Positions 18,163-26,846 are shown, counted from the stretch's first letter. The stretch is 64,000 nt of DNA from Halobacillus andaensis (GCF_014636475.1 NZ_BMEL01000003.1:372001-436000), one strand, 5' to 3'. Notes: a model not told the origin generated them from the letters alone. Made by a program: numbers and translations.

Positions 18163-19680
18163 TTAAATTTTTAGTCTTCGTCTAATTCCTGCTGTCATTT
18201 GCTCTATCCCTTCAATCTTTAATAGATAGACAAACAAAAAGTATAGAAGTCCAGCAGCAATGATCGTAATCATTAAAGACACTTGAAAATTAATAACAGA
18301 TAGTAAAGAATGATAAATCACTTTCGCCAAAATTCCCATCGTGATAGAAGCAGCGATTACCTTTAAGAAGGAAACAATCATCCTCCTGAAGTTCAAAGAA
18401 CCTAATTTCGCCCTTAAATTATAGAAAAGCAGTATGGTACAGAATATGGCCGATATACTAGTAGCTAAAGCTAATCCTCCAAGACCTAAATATCGAGATA
18501 ATATAATGTTCAACACAATATTTAAGGCCATGGCAATGGCTGCATTAATCATTGGTGTTCGTGTGTCCTGTAAAGAAAAGAAAGCCTTCGATAAGATAAC
18601 ACGCAGTCCAGTCCCTAACATCCCAATGGAGTAAAAGAAAAATGCTGTCGAAGTCATGGTAACCGCTTGAGCATCAAAAGCTCCTCGATCAAATAACATT
18701 CGGACAATCGGTTCAGCAAATAACATGGAACCAACCGTTGCAGGCACGATCAAAATCGATATTCCAACAATTGATTGATAGAGGGAATGTTTCAATCCTT
18801 CTATATTATCTCTAGACGCCATTTTTGAAATCATCGGATACATGACGGTTCCAATGGAAGTAACAAATACACCATGAACAAATCCGTTTAATGTAGTGGC
18901 ATAGTTTAGCGCTGAGATTCCCCCAGTCGAAATTTGAGATGCTAATGTCCGGTCTACCAGTCTATTAATTTGATGAACCATCGATCCTAAAATAACAGGT
19001 ACAGCCAAAACAAGCATCTTCCTAATATGTTCATCTTTCATATCAAACGTCGGCTTATACTGATACCCTTTTTTATAAGAGAAAAATAGCAAGATGAGAA
19101 ACTGTACAAGCAGTGCTGCGACGTACCCGAACGACAGCAACTCCACAACATTCAATTGATAACTGATCATAATGGATAAAATAACGATGATGCTCATGGG
19201 GATACCTAACAAATTAGGTACAGCAAAATATCTTTTATAGTTGAGATACGCACTTAAGATCCGGATAAGTACCGTAAAATAGATCCCGACTATTGTCACT
19301 CGTGTGAACCCTACAGCGGTTTGCAGTGTTTCCCCTTCGAAGCCGCTGGCAAACACTTTCACGATCGGCTCTGTAAAAAATAAACCCGCCGCAACAATTA
19401 ATGAACAAAACACAAGAAGAACGTTCATTAAATTATTCGTATAACGGATGGCTTGCGGCTTTCCCTTCTCTTCTTCAATACGGCTGTACATGGGTATATA
19501 GCCTGTAGAGATCCCTTTCGCTATAACTCCAAAGATCACAACAGGAATTGTCATTGAGATTAAATACGCATCACTTATACCTGACGCTCCGTAAAAGTAA
19601 GCGAGAATAACATCTCTAAAGAATCCAATAAATTTAGAAACAATGGTAAGTACCATTAGTATTACGACTGCTTTTTTCAT
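18163..19680 (-). CDS. murJ: MurJ-like lipid-linked precursor flippase (MOP superfamily)
   Basis: A 505-residue integral membrane protein with about 14 helices, annotated in the family as murein precursor flippase. Recognisable segments are the N-terminal LTIVSKFIGFFRDVILAYFYG and the pattern VLSKAFFSLQDTRTPMINA in the second half. The ATG at 19680 is chosen over a TTG at 19704 because GGAG stands seven bases before it. It follows an NKWYS sulfotransferase-like gene by 47 bases, so export of a modified surface polysaccharide is an alternative to a lipid II role. This cannot be settled from sequence. A terminator follows. Confidence 0.85.
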   Translation of the reverse strand: MKKAVVILMVLTIVSKFIGFFRDVILAYFYGASGISDAYLISMTIPVVIFGVIAKGISTGYIPMYSRIEEEKGKPQAIRYTNNLMNVLLVFCSLIVAAGLFFTEPIVKVFASGFEGETLQTAVGFTRVTIVGIYFTVLIRILSAYLNYKRYFAVPNLLGIPMSIIVILSIMISYQLNVVELLSFGYVAALLVQFLILLFFSYKKGYQYKPTFDMKDEHIRKMLVLAVPVILGSMVHQINRLVDRTLASQISTGGISALNYATTLNGFVHGVFVTSIGTVMYPMISKMASRDNIEGLKHSLYQSIVGISILIVPATVGSMLFAEPIVRMLFDRGAFDAQAVTMTSTAFFFYSIGMLGTGLRVILSKAFFSLQDTRTPMINAAIAMALNIVLNIILSRYLGLGGLALATSISAIFCTILLFYNLRAKLGSLNFRRMIVSFLKVIAASITMGILAKVIYHSLLSVINFQVSLMITIIAAGLLYFLFVYLLKIEGIEQMTAGIRRRLKI

Positions 19681-19727
19681 AGTAATCTCCAATATTGTAC
19701 ACAATTTATGTGGAGGATAAATCCCTC

Positions 19728-20657
19728 CTAGGGTAATGTCACCTTAGAAGAAGGCGTTTCATTCCTATACTTAGCCATGAACGCTTCTGTTTCTTCCTTT
19801 GTATAAAAGTGGTCCATATACTTAGAACGGTAGAGATCATCTAAATATTCTTCACTAGGTTCAATGTTCTGTTTAAACTCTCTATAAACCGATTGATACC
19901 ACTTTTTATCTCCCATGTTTTCGTTCTTCAGCGTAAACTCTTCCATCTCCAGAAAGTCTCTGATTACTTCCTCTGAATCGTTCAACTTTTCCATCTTCAA
20001 TAAAAGAACTTCTACATTACCTTTTTCAATCACTGTATACCCTTCCTCTTTGTGAAAAGGATATTCATAGATATCAATGCCCCACGTTTTCTTAAATTCA
20101 TCATCAAACCAATTCACACCGTAGTGATGATTAAACTTATTAAAAAAGTCATTTCTAAAAGCTTGAAGGTTTGTATTTGATTCCTGACGGTTATCGGTCG
20201 AACTGTTAATATCCATTAACGGGACGTGAAAAGCCTGGAAGTACATGGACAAATTTCTTGAAACGGGCTCTCTCACAATTGAAATAATCTTCATTTTTTT
20301 TCTACTCTTCAGCAATTTTAAAACGAGTTGCTTCGTTAAAAAATACTTTAACCTATGTAAAGGAGAACGATAATAGTTTATGGCATTATAATTCTTATAC
20401 ATTTGGTAGGAAATCGGCGAGAAAAAACTATGGATGTGAAGTGGCAGAAAACCGTATGATTTCAACGATTTTGTCAATGAAGTAGATCCAACCTTCCCCA
20501 TTTGGTGAATGAGGACAAGATTCTCCTTTTGTCGATACGTTCGATTAAAATAATTTATTTTATGAAACAAATTCAGACCCCTTCCCCTAATTGTCTGGAA
20601 CAAATGTAACTCTAAGTCTATCGAACCAAACAAATACTGTCTAACCGAGAGTAACAA
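19728..20657 (-). CDS. NKWYS family sulfotransferase-like polysaccharide protein
   Basis: A 309-residue protein resembling the putative capsular polysaccharide synthesis (NKWYS) family. LVLIHQMGKVGSTSLTKSL near residue 50 is the P-loop-like PAPS phosphate site of sulfotransferases; IISIVREPVSRNLSMYFQAF near 145 is the 3'-phosphate-binding region, and NMGDKKWYQSVYREFK near 262 carries the family KWY motif. No signal peptide is evident. The start is TTG at 20657 with AGAAGGT upstream. The gene lies just ahead of the MurJ-like flippase. A role in surface glycan sulfation or tailoring is inferred. Confidence 0.75.
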   Translation of the reverse strand: MLLSVRQYLFGSIDLELHLFQTIRGRGLNLFHKINYFNRTYRQKENLVLIHQMGKVGSTSLTKSLKSYGFLPLHIHSFFSPISYQMYKNYNAINYYRSPLHRLKYFLTKQLVLKLLKSRKKMKIISIVREPVSRNLSMYFQAFHVPLMDINSSTDNRQESNTNLQAFRNDFFNKFNHHYGVNWFDDEFKKTWGIDIYEYPFHKEEGYTVIEKGNVEVLLLKMEKLNDSEEVIRDFLEMEEFTLKNENMGDKKWYQSVYREFKQNIEPSEEYLDDLYRSKYMDHFYTKEETEAFMAKYRNETPSSKVTLP

Positions 20658-20743
20658 TTGACCTTCTCATTCGCAATGATAAAGGGATGTGTATATCCTT
20701 TTATTTTAAAAATTGAGGTTTTTCAGCAAACGATTTTTTACTT

Positions 20744-20795
20744 TTGACATGAACTTTCCTAAAATGGGGTATGGGTACTAGCATACTACTATAAT
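20744..20795 (+). promoter_or_regulatory. Putative promoter region of the BCCT gene
   Basis: TTGACA at 20744-20749 is followed after 17 bases by GGGTAT at 20767-20772, and a perfect TATAAT lies at 20790-20795. The GGGTAT looks like a sigma-B -10 element, but no matching GTTT -35 is at the right distance. A vegetative promoter is therefore more likely. Which start is used cannot be told. Confidence 0.45.
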
Positions 20796-20895
20796 GATTG
20801 GAGCTGGTAACTCTAAATACATACGGACGAAGATCGTTGCTGCACCTTATAAAATAAAGCTTATTAAAACTTTTACTATTTAAAGGAGACTTGTC

Positions 20896-22479
20896 ATGGA
20901 TAAGACAAAGAAAAAGTGGAAATTCATGAATAGGGTTTTTTGGATTTCTTTCACGATTATCTTTTTGTTCGCTTTATGGGGAGGTTTAGCTCCAGATGTC
21001 CTGGCCTCACAAGCGGAGAATATTTATGGTTTTATCGCGAACACCTTTGGATGGTTTTACTTAGTGTTTGTGTTATTTTTAATTCTTTTTAACTTTTACT
21101 TAGCTTTTAGTAAATATGGGAAAATCCGTCTTGGCGGAGATGACATCAAGCCAAAATATCCGTTATTTACCTGGATCGCTATGCTGTTCAGTTGTGGATT
21201 TGGTGTAAGTATCGTTTTCTGGGGAGTCGCTGAACCAATGACTCACTTCGGAACACCTCCTCCTTTTAACAGCGGAATTGAAGCAGAAACTCCAGAAGCT
21301 GCTAGAGAAGCGATGTGGAATGCCTTCTTTAACAACGGGATTCACCAGTGGGCTTCTTTTACATTTGTAGGCCTTGCTCTTTCCTACTTTATCTACCGTC
21401 AAGATGAGCGAAGCTTAATTAGTGACACGATGAACTCCGTTATTGGAAGCACAGGTAAAAAACCGCTTCGAAACACAATTGATATTATCGCAATTATCGC
21501 GACTGTCATGGGTGTAGCTACGACATTAGGGTTAAGTGTACTGCAAATAAACAGTGGGCTTGGAAGCGTGTTTAACGCCCCTGGAGGCGGAACTACACAA
21601 ATCGCCATTGTCGCTGTAATGTTTGTATTCTTCATGCTTTCTACTCTTTCCGGGCTTGACCGGGGAATTAAATACTTAAGTAACGCCAACTTAGGCATCG
21701 CGCTCGTCTTAATGGTAGCCGTGTTAATCATTGGCCCTACAGGGTTTATTCTCGATACCATCACGATGGGTATAGGTGATTATCTTCAAAACTTCTTCCA
21801 AGCAAGCTTAAGGCTCGACCAATATACAGATAGTACGTGGGTACAAGACTGGCCTGTTTATTACTGGGCTTGGACAATTGCATGGGCACCATTTGTAGGG
21901 ATGTTCGTCGCTCGTATTTCAAAAGGACGAACGGTACGTGAATTTGTACTCGGTGTTATGGTAGCTCCGCCTTTTATTGGGCTTATCTGGATTGGGATCT
22001 TTGGAGGAACAGCTATCAACTTGGACCTCTTCCAAGGTACAGACATAGCAGGAGCAGTGGCAGAGGATGAAGCGACCGCCCTCTTCAGTATGCTGGAGAA
22101 CCTGCCTTTAGGAACGATCTTATCCGTCCTTTCTATCTGTCTGCTGTTCACATTCTTAGTAACCTCCGCTGACTCAGCTACATTCGTACTAGGAATGATG
22201 AGTTCAAATGGAGATACAAATCCATCCGTTGTCGTGAAAATCGTTTGGGGTACGCTGATTGCTTCACTAGCCATTATCTTAATTTTAAGTGCCGGCCTAG
22301 AAGGGCTGCAGACTGCCTCACTCATTGGAGCCTTACCGTTTTCCATTGTCCTGTTCATTAGTTGTTTGTCGTTATTGAAATCGATACGTGAAGACTATAG
22401 AGAAGCCAGGCGTGAAGAAGAACGGAAACGCCATCGCAGAATTCAGAAGCAGATTGAAGATTATAATTCAGATGATTGA
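20896..22479 (+). CDS. BCCT family compatible-solute transporter
   Basis: Sodium-coupled betaine/carnitine/choline-type importer (527 residues, 12 helices), probably for osmoprotection. Marks are CGFGVSIVFWGVAEPMTHFG near residues 97-116, the Trp-rich signature WAWTIAWAPFVGMFVARISKGR near 323-344, and VTSADSATFVLGMMSS near 422. The C-terminal tail is highly charged (REARREEERKRHRRIQKQ), as in osmosensing members such as BetP. AAAGGAGAC precedes the ATG, and a strong terminator follows. Glycine betaine is the likeliest substrate, given the inferred halophilic host, but ectoine or choline are possible. Confidence 0.92.
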   Translation: MDKTKKKWKFMNRVFWISFTIIFLFALWGGLAPDVLASQAENIYGFIANTFGWFYLVFVLFLILFNFYLAFSKYGKIRLGGDDIKPKYPLFTWIAMLFSCGFGVSIVFWGVAEPMTHFGTPPPFNSGIEAETPEAAREAMWNAFFNNGIHQWASFTFVGLALSYFIYRQDERSLISDTMNSVIGSTGKKPLRNTIDIIAIIATVMGVATTLGLSVLQINSGLGSVFNAPGGGTTQIAIVAVMFVFFMLSTLSGLDRGIKYLSNANLGIALVLMVAVLIIGPTGFILDTITMGIGDYLQNFFQASLRLDQYTDSTWVQDWPVYYWAWTIAWAPFVGMFVARISKGRTVREFVLGVMVAPPFIGLIWIGIFGGTAINLDLFQGTDIAGAVAEDEATALFSMLENLPLGTILSVLSICLLFTFLVTSADSATFVLGMMSSNGDTNPSVVVKIVWGTLIASLAIILILSAGLEGLQTASLIGALPFSIVLFISCLSLLKSIREDYREARREEERKRHRRIQKQIEDYNSDD

Positions 22480-22480
22480 T

Positions 22481-22520
22481 AAAAAACAGGGACTCCAATT
22501 AGGTAGTCCCTGTTTTTTTT
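22481..22520 (+). terminator. Terminator of the BCCT gene (T1)
   Basis: Stem CAGGGACT with AGTCCCTG (22487-22494 and 22505-22512) is followed by T8. A near copy of the hairpin occurs at 22920-22951. Confidence 0.92.
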
Positions 22521-22757
22521 CTTATTTCTTTCATTTTTCACCGCGCTTATTTGTTAAAAAAAGATAAGGTTGAGCGTAGCTTTGCAGATTCAAAAGAACT
22601 GCATGGGCTGCGCTTTTGTCGTTTACGTGGAAAAGAGAAAATGAAGGAACAGGTGCTGGTGGATGGCTGCCTGCCATAACATGAAAAAGATTCTCTCCCG
22701 TCTAGCAAGGGGGAGCGAGGGGAAGGAGAGTCTTTGTCTGTCTTAAAGAAATTCCAA

Positions 22758-22871
22758 GGAGCGAGGCCCCTTCCACTCCTGCGGAAGAACGAGTGTGCCG
22801 AGATCGCCGAGCGTGGGTTTCGCGAGGAAGCTCGGGCGCTCGTCCGCGGAAAGGGAAGGGGCCTTCGCTCC
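22758..22871. repeat. Long palindromic intergenic element, copy B
   Basis: Seventeen-bp outer arms (22758-22774 and 22854-22871) match except for one bulged base; inside are CTCCTGCGGAAGAACGAG and CTCGTCCGCGGAAAG. The reverse strand shows CTTTCCGCGG...CCGCAGGAGT, the same core as the elements at 8.4 and 30.2 kb. Frames of 80-130 codons across it are only repeat translation. It lies within the 635-base gap between the BCCT gene and fnr. Confidence 0.8.
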
Positions 22872-22919
22872 TGGCGGCAAAAAAAGCTTGCGGAAAAACA
22901 ATGGTTTCTCCACAAACTG

Positions 22920-22951
22920 AGGGACTCCATAATTGGAGTCCCTGCTTTTTT
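22920..22951 (+). terminator. Second copy of the terminator (T2)
   Basis: Stem AGGGACTCC with GGAGTCCCT (22920-22928 and 22935-22943) followed by GCTTTTTTG. It shares AGGGACTCC, an AATT-containing loop and GTCCCTG with T1, yet no gene ends just before it. It brackets a roughly 400-bp segment holding the palindromic element. Confidence 0.85.
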
Positions 22952-23114
22952 GTTTCTATTTATTACCTCTTATCCAGCCCAGCATATTTAAAATTATTTC
23001 ACATAAATTTCCTTAGTGAACGGTTGTAAATGGTAATAGATGGTGATACGGTAAAGATGTATTTGAAATAAATATTATGCACTGATTCTCACATTTAACC
23101 TACAGGAGGTAAGT

Positions 23115-23831
23115 ATGACTATAGGATCTCAGCGTAAGCGCGATATAGAAATGATGTCTGATGATATGTCTACTTTATTAAAGTCCATTAGTACAATAAA
23201 AAAAGTGAGAAAAGGGGAATTCCTTTTCCAAGAAGGACAAGAAGCTTTCGACCTTTATCTTGTAAATTCAGGACTTATTCAGATTAGTAAGCTGACGGTT
23301 GATGGAAGAGAATTAAACATGAGGATATCGAAAAAAGATGATTTAATCGGAGAATTAACACTTTTTGCTGATGATGCCAAGTATATGTTAAGTGCCATCG
23401 CCCTCGAAGATAGCGAAGTCCTTGTCGTAAATAAAGATTATTTAGAAAAAGAACTTTTAAAAAACGCAAACTTAACGTTTGAACTTATGAAGTGGATTAC
23501 TAACCAACTGAGAATTAACCAGTCAAAGATTAGAGATCTCATCATGAACGGGAAAAAGGGTGCTTTTTATTCTACGCTCATTCGAATTTCTAATAGTTAT
23601 GGCCAACAAACGAAAGATGGAATCTTAATTAATATTCACCTCACGAACCACGAACTTGCCAAGTTTTGTGCCTCTACTCGCGAAAGTATCAACCGCATGC
23701 TCGGAGACTTAAAAAAGAAATCCATAATAGAGATGGACAGTGAAGGAAAAATTCTAATTAAGGACATCGATTACCTGCGCGAAGAAATTGGCTGTGACCT
23801 CTGCCCCATCGAAATTTGCACCATCGATTAA
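23115..23831 (+). CDS. fnr: Fnr, oxygen-responsive transcription activator
   Basis: Crp/Fnr-family regulator of 238 residues, the same length as B. subtilis Fnr. It has an N-terminal cNMP-type beta roll (residues about 20-135), a dimer helix, and a C-terminal winged helix with recognition segment CASTRESINRMLGDL. The extreme C-terminus CDLCPIEIC places Cys227, Cys230 and Cys235 exactly as in the B. subtilis 4Fe-4S ligands. It should activate genes without oxygen at TGTGA-N6-TCACA boxes; three such boxes stand in the next 3 kb. AGGAGG precedes the ATG. No clear Fnr box precedes fnr itself. Confidence 0.96.
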   Translation: MTIGSQRKRDIEMMSDDMSTLLKSISTIKKVRKGEFLFQEGQEAFDLYLVNSGLIQISKLTVDGRELNMRISKKDDLIGELTLFADDAKYMLSAIALEDSEVLVVNKDYLEKELLKNANLTFELMKWITNQLRINQSKIRDLIMNGKKGAFYSTLIRISNSYGQQTKDGILINIHLTNHELAKFCASTRESINRMLGDLKKKSIIEMDSEGKILIKDIDYLREEIGCDLCPIEICTID

Positions 23832-23873
23832 GTAAGATCGTACTCCACCTTCTCATTTATTAAGAGCTGAAGT

Positions 23874-23889
23874 GTGAAAAGTATCACAC
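23874..23889 (+). promoter_or_regulatory. Fnr box with class II promoter for the cNMP-fold gene
   Basis: TGTGAAAAGTATCACA matches the Fnr consensus TGTGA-N6-TCACA at all ten fixed positions. TACAAT at 23911-23916 is a good -10, giving a start near 23923; the box centre (23881.5) is then at -41.5, the class II activator distance. Confidence 0.88.
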
Positions 23890-23949
23890 CCCCTTTTCTT
23901 TCCATGTTTTACAATAGCAGCAAAGCTAAGAACAAGGAGAGGGAAAGTA

Positions 23950-24408
23950 ATGTTGAAATCAACGGATCTATTAGAAATGAGAAGGTTATCTTTATTCGCC
24001 TCGTTACCCAATCTCTCACTAAAAGCTATTGCATCCTGTGCTGAAATACACGTCTTCCCCCCGTCACAAGATATAAAAAATATCCTTAAGCCAGATTGTG
24101 TGGTCATTGTTTTAACGGGCGAACTCCGTTTATTTTATACCACTCCCGCCATGGAGCATAAACTCTTTCACAAAACGGTACACTCTGAAGCTTTATTTTT
24201 AGATAGAACCTTTACCACTAATCGCGCAAATCTATCAATTATTCCTCTCGTCGAAAGTCGCTGTCTAATTATTCCTCACAACATGATTCGAAGCTTAATT
24301 GAAAAGCATTCTAATTTTCGCGCGGACCTTTATCTTTCACTTCAAGAGAACGCCAAGCAATCCTATTTTCAATTAGAGCGCCACCTGACCACTTATGAAG
24401 ATTCTTAA
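23950..24408 (+). CDS. Crp/Fnr-like sensor-domain protein lacking a DNA-binding domain
   Basis: A 152-residue protein resembling the N-terminal half of Crp/Fnr regulators: RRLSLFASLPNLSLKAIASC matches the usual first helix, and IVLTGELRLFY the beta-roll core. It then ends with the long dimer-type helix (SNFRADLYLSLQENAKQSYF). No winged helix follows; the frame simply stops, and the next gene begins 90 bases later. It has no Cys cluster like Fnr. AAGGAGAGGG precedes the ATG, and a perfect Fnr box controls it, so it is made under oxygen limitation. A possible role is partner or antagonist of Fnr or of the PAS-NarK protein; this is speculation. Confidence 0.75.
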   Translation: MLKSTDLLEMRRLSLFASLPNLSLKAIASCAEIHVFPPSQDIKNILKPDCVVIVLTGELRLFYTTPAMEHKLFHKTVHSEALFLDRTFTTNRANLSIIPLVESRCLIIPHNMIRSLIEKHSNFRADLYLSLQENAKQSYFQLERHLTTYEDS

Positions 24409-24423
24409 AATCGACCAAGCCTA

Positions 24424-24439
24424 TGTGACGTTCATCACA
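24424..24439 (+). promoter_or_regulatory. Fnr box with class II promoter for narK
   Basis: TGTGACGTTCATCACA is a perfect Fnr consensus. TACTAT at 24461-24466 serves as -10 with a start near 24473, so the box centre (24431.5) is again at -41.5. Confidence 0.9.
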
Positions 24440-24497
24440 TGGTTAGCGCTGCCTCTCTGATACTATTTTTTTAAAAGAATAAAAGGAGTGATCAGTG

Positions 24498-26018
24498 ATG
24501 CAGCGTGAAAAGCTTCAACTGCCTTTACAAACATCGAGTCTTATCGCCGGATTTATGGTTTGGGTTCTTATTTCTTCATTGATGCCTAGCATTAAACAGG
24601 ATATTGACTTAACCAATCAACAAACAGCCTTAGTCACAGCCGTCCCCGTGATTTTAGGTTCCATACTAAGGGTGCCGCTAGGGTATTATACGAATAAATA
24701 TGGAGCTCGTCTTATGTTCTCCATTAGTTTCTTCATTCTTTTATTTCCTGTGTATTACATTAGCATGGCTGCCTCTTTTATCGACTTAATCATTGGAGGA
24801 TTAATACTAGGACTTGGTGGTGCTACTTTCTCTATTGGAGTTACCTCCTTACCGAAATACTACCCTTCAGAAAAACACGGGTTTGTTAATGGGATTTACG
24901 GGGCCGGCAACATTGGTACAGCGATCACGGCTTTCTCAGCTCCTGTGCTCGCCAGTACGTTAGGATGGGAAACTACGGTAAGGGTTTATTTAATTCTTCT
25001 GATCCTTTTCGGAATACTGAATTTAGCGTTCGGAGACAAAAAAGAGAAAAGAATTAATATCCCAATTAAGCAGCAGTTGTCAGCGGTTTATAAAAATACA
25101 ACCCTATGGGCATTATGTCTTTTCTACTTTATAACGTTTGGCTCATTTGTAGCTTTTACGATTTATCTTCCTGATTTTCTTTCCAACAATTTCGGCTTAA
25201 CGGCTGTAGATGCTGGATTGAGAACAGCTGGCTTTATCGCTTTATCTACATTGTTTCGCCCGGTAGGCGGATGGTTATCTGACCGCTTCAATCCATTCAT
25301 TATCCTTATCGGAGTGTTCAGCGGATTAACGTTTTCCGGGGTCTTACTATCCTTCTCCCCTACCATTGAGCTGTATACAGTTGGTGTATTAACCGTCGCC
25401 TTTTGTGCAGGAATCGGAAACGGTACGGTATTCAAACTGGTCCCATTATACTTTTCCAAACAAGCAGGTATTGTTAACGGACTTGTAGCCGCCATGGGCG
25501 GACTCGGAGGATTCTTCCCTCCCCTTGTATTAACCACTGTGTTCAGTATAACCGGTCATTATTCTATAGGCTTTATGGCCTTGTCCGAAGTATCCCTTGC
25601 AAGTCTCGTTATTGTGCTATGGATGTTCTATCAAGACAAACTGCAAGTAGAATCAAAAATTATAAATAGTACCGCCCAAGGCATGATGATTACAGATAAA
25701 CAAGGAGTCATTCAAAAGGTTAACCCAGCATTTACGACTGTGACTGGGTACGAACCTGAAGAAGTGATCGGGAAAAAGCCAAGCGTTTTACGTTCAGGCC
25801 ATCATGGACCACTTTTTTACGAAAACCTTTGGGACCAACTAAACGACCAAGGATATTGGGAAGGGAATATATGGAACAAAAGAAAAAACGGAGAAACATA
25901 TCTCGAATGGCTAACCATAAGTAAAGTACGGAATGACGCGGGGGAACTCATTTATTATGTAGGACAATTCAATGATCTGAGCCGTCATATCGAAGAACAG
26001 AAAATAACGCAAGAGTGA
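24498..26018 (+). CDS. narK: NarK-type nitrate/nitrite transporter with C-terminal PAS domain
   Basis: Residues 1 to about 380 are a 12-helix NarK/NasA major facilitator. Nitrate signature-like stretches are GLGGATFSIGVTSLPKYYP and GNGTVFKLVPLYFSKQAG, with loop motif FRPVGGWLSDRFNP. Residues about 384-500 form a cytoplasmic PAS domain (GMMITDKQGVIQKVNPAFTT, then GYWEGNIWNKRKNGETYLEW, then YYVGQFNDLS). It ends in a short helix without any output domain. Typical NarK proteins stop near 390-400 residues, so this is a true fusion. The start is ATG 24498 after AAGGAG; GTG at 24495 is possible. A perfect Fnr box drives it. Confidence 0.93.
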   Translation: MQREKLQLPLQTSSLIAGFMVWVLISSLMPSIKQDIDLTNQQTALVTAVPVILGSILRVPLGYYTNKYGARLMFSISFFILLFPVYYISMAASFIDLIIGGLILGLGGATFSIGVTSLPKYYPSEKHGFVNGIYGAGNIGTAITAFSAPVLASTLGWETTVRVYLILLILFGILNLAFGDKKEKRINIPIKQQLSAVYKNTTLWALCLFYFITFGSFVAFTIYLPDFLSNNFGLTAVDAGLRTAGFIALSTLFRPVGGWLSDRFNPFIILIGVFSGLTFSGVLLSFSPTIELYTVGVLTVAFCAGIGNGTVFKLVPLYFSKQAGIVNGLVAAMGGLGGFFPPLVLTTVFSITGHYSIGFMALSEVSLASLVIVLWMFYQDKLQVESKIINSTAQGMMITDKQGVIQKVNPAFTTVTGYEPEEVIGKKPSVLRSGHHGPLFYENLWDQLNDQGYWEGNIWNKRKNGETYLEWLTISKVRNDAGELIYYVGQFNDLSRHIEEQKITQE

Positions 26019-26042
26019 GGGGCACCCACTCTTGCGTTTTTC
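26006..26042 (+). terminator. Terminator overlapping the narK stop codon
   Basis: Eleven-bp stem ACGCAAGAGTG with CACTCTTGCGT, then TTTTTC. The narK stop (26016-26018) lies in the 5' arm, so translation ends inside the hairpin. Confidence 0.9.
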
Positions 26043-26063
26043 TGTCTTTCTTCGTAACCTTCA

Positions 26064-26789
26064 TTATCCCGTGGTTGTCATCAACACCAGGATCGAAAGT
26101 AGAAAATATACACTGTTTATGACTTCAATGATCCCCATTTGCATCACTTTCAAGTTTTTCCCATAGAACATGATGGCACGCGTAACACTCGGTATAAATG
26201 GTATGACCCACATAGCTCCAGATACCAGACTTGCAAGCAAAAGAAGTCCCCCGTGGTATCCCCAGGAATACCAACGGAACTTACGGTTTTTCTTTTCTCG
26301 AATCATCGATTTAATGAAGAAAGTACTCCCTAAGAAAAATAAAAAGCACAACCCCATGACGAACATACCTTGAAGATCCAATACGCGGCTGCCTAAATAG
26401 TAGCTGGCGAGCCCTCCTATACAAAAAACGAAGATGGCTATGATATCATTCGTAAACGCACGATCTTTCTTTTGCTTTGCAAAATACATATTAATAAAGA
26501 AGAAAGGAAGCATCGCCACTCCAAAACCTGCCATCCTCCATTCAAACAAGAGAACAATCAGCAAGAAGAAACCCGCAATAGAAAGATAAGCCATTCCCCA
26601 TTTGGTGTGCAATTGTTTCTTTCTCCCTTTCATATAAAGCAATAAAGGGTGAGTCGCAAGGTACAAAAAGAACCAGCCAGCAAATAACGGGATATGTAGG
26701 AGTGTGAATTGACCAGCCGCTCCTCCTAAAAGAAAGGGGACAATCAGCATAGCCCAGGCTCCATGTTGTTTCGGTAAAAGTAATTTCAT
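26064..26789 (-). CDS. ywiC: YwiC-like membrane protein
   Basis: A 241-residue protein with about seven helices of the YwiC family, beginning LLPKQHGAWAMLIVPFLLGG, the family signature. In B. subtilis ywiC lies beside narK and fnr in the nitrate-respiration region, and here it is convergent with narK. Its function is not established; the link to anaerobic nitrate metabolism rests on gene order and on the Fnr box upstream. The ATG follows AAGGCGGTGG. Confidence 0.85.
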   Translation of the reverse strand: MKLLLPKQHGAWAMLIVPFLLGGAAGQFTLLHIPLFAGWFFLYLATHPLLLYMKGRKKQLHTKWGMAYLSIAGFFLLIVLLFEWRMAGFGVAMLPFFFINMYFAKQKKDRAFTNDIIAIFVFCIGGLASYYLGSRVLDLQGMFVMGLCFLFFLGSTFFIKSMIREKKNRKFRWYSWGYHGGLLLLASLVSGAMWVIPFIPSVTRAIMFYGKNLKVMQMGIIEVINSVYFLLSILVLMTTTG

Positions 26790-26846
26790 TATTCCACCGC
26801 CTTTTTACTAGATACCCTTAGTTTATCGTTAAAAATAGGAGCATCA

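Noticed and set aside
20747-20772. Sigma-B promoter upstream of the BCCT gene
   Set aside because: GGGTAT is present but no GTTT-type -35 lies 12-15 bases upstream; a TTGACA at 17 bases fits a vegetative promoter.
22547-22930. 127-codon minus-strand frame (and two plus-strand frames) between BCCT and fnr
   Set aside because: Ser/Arg-rich low-complexity translation of the palindromic element, overlapping frames on both strands.
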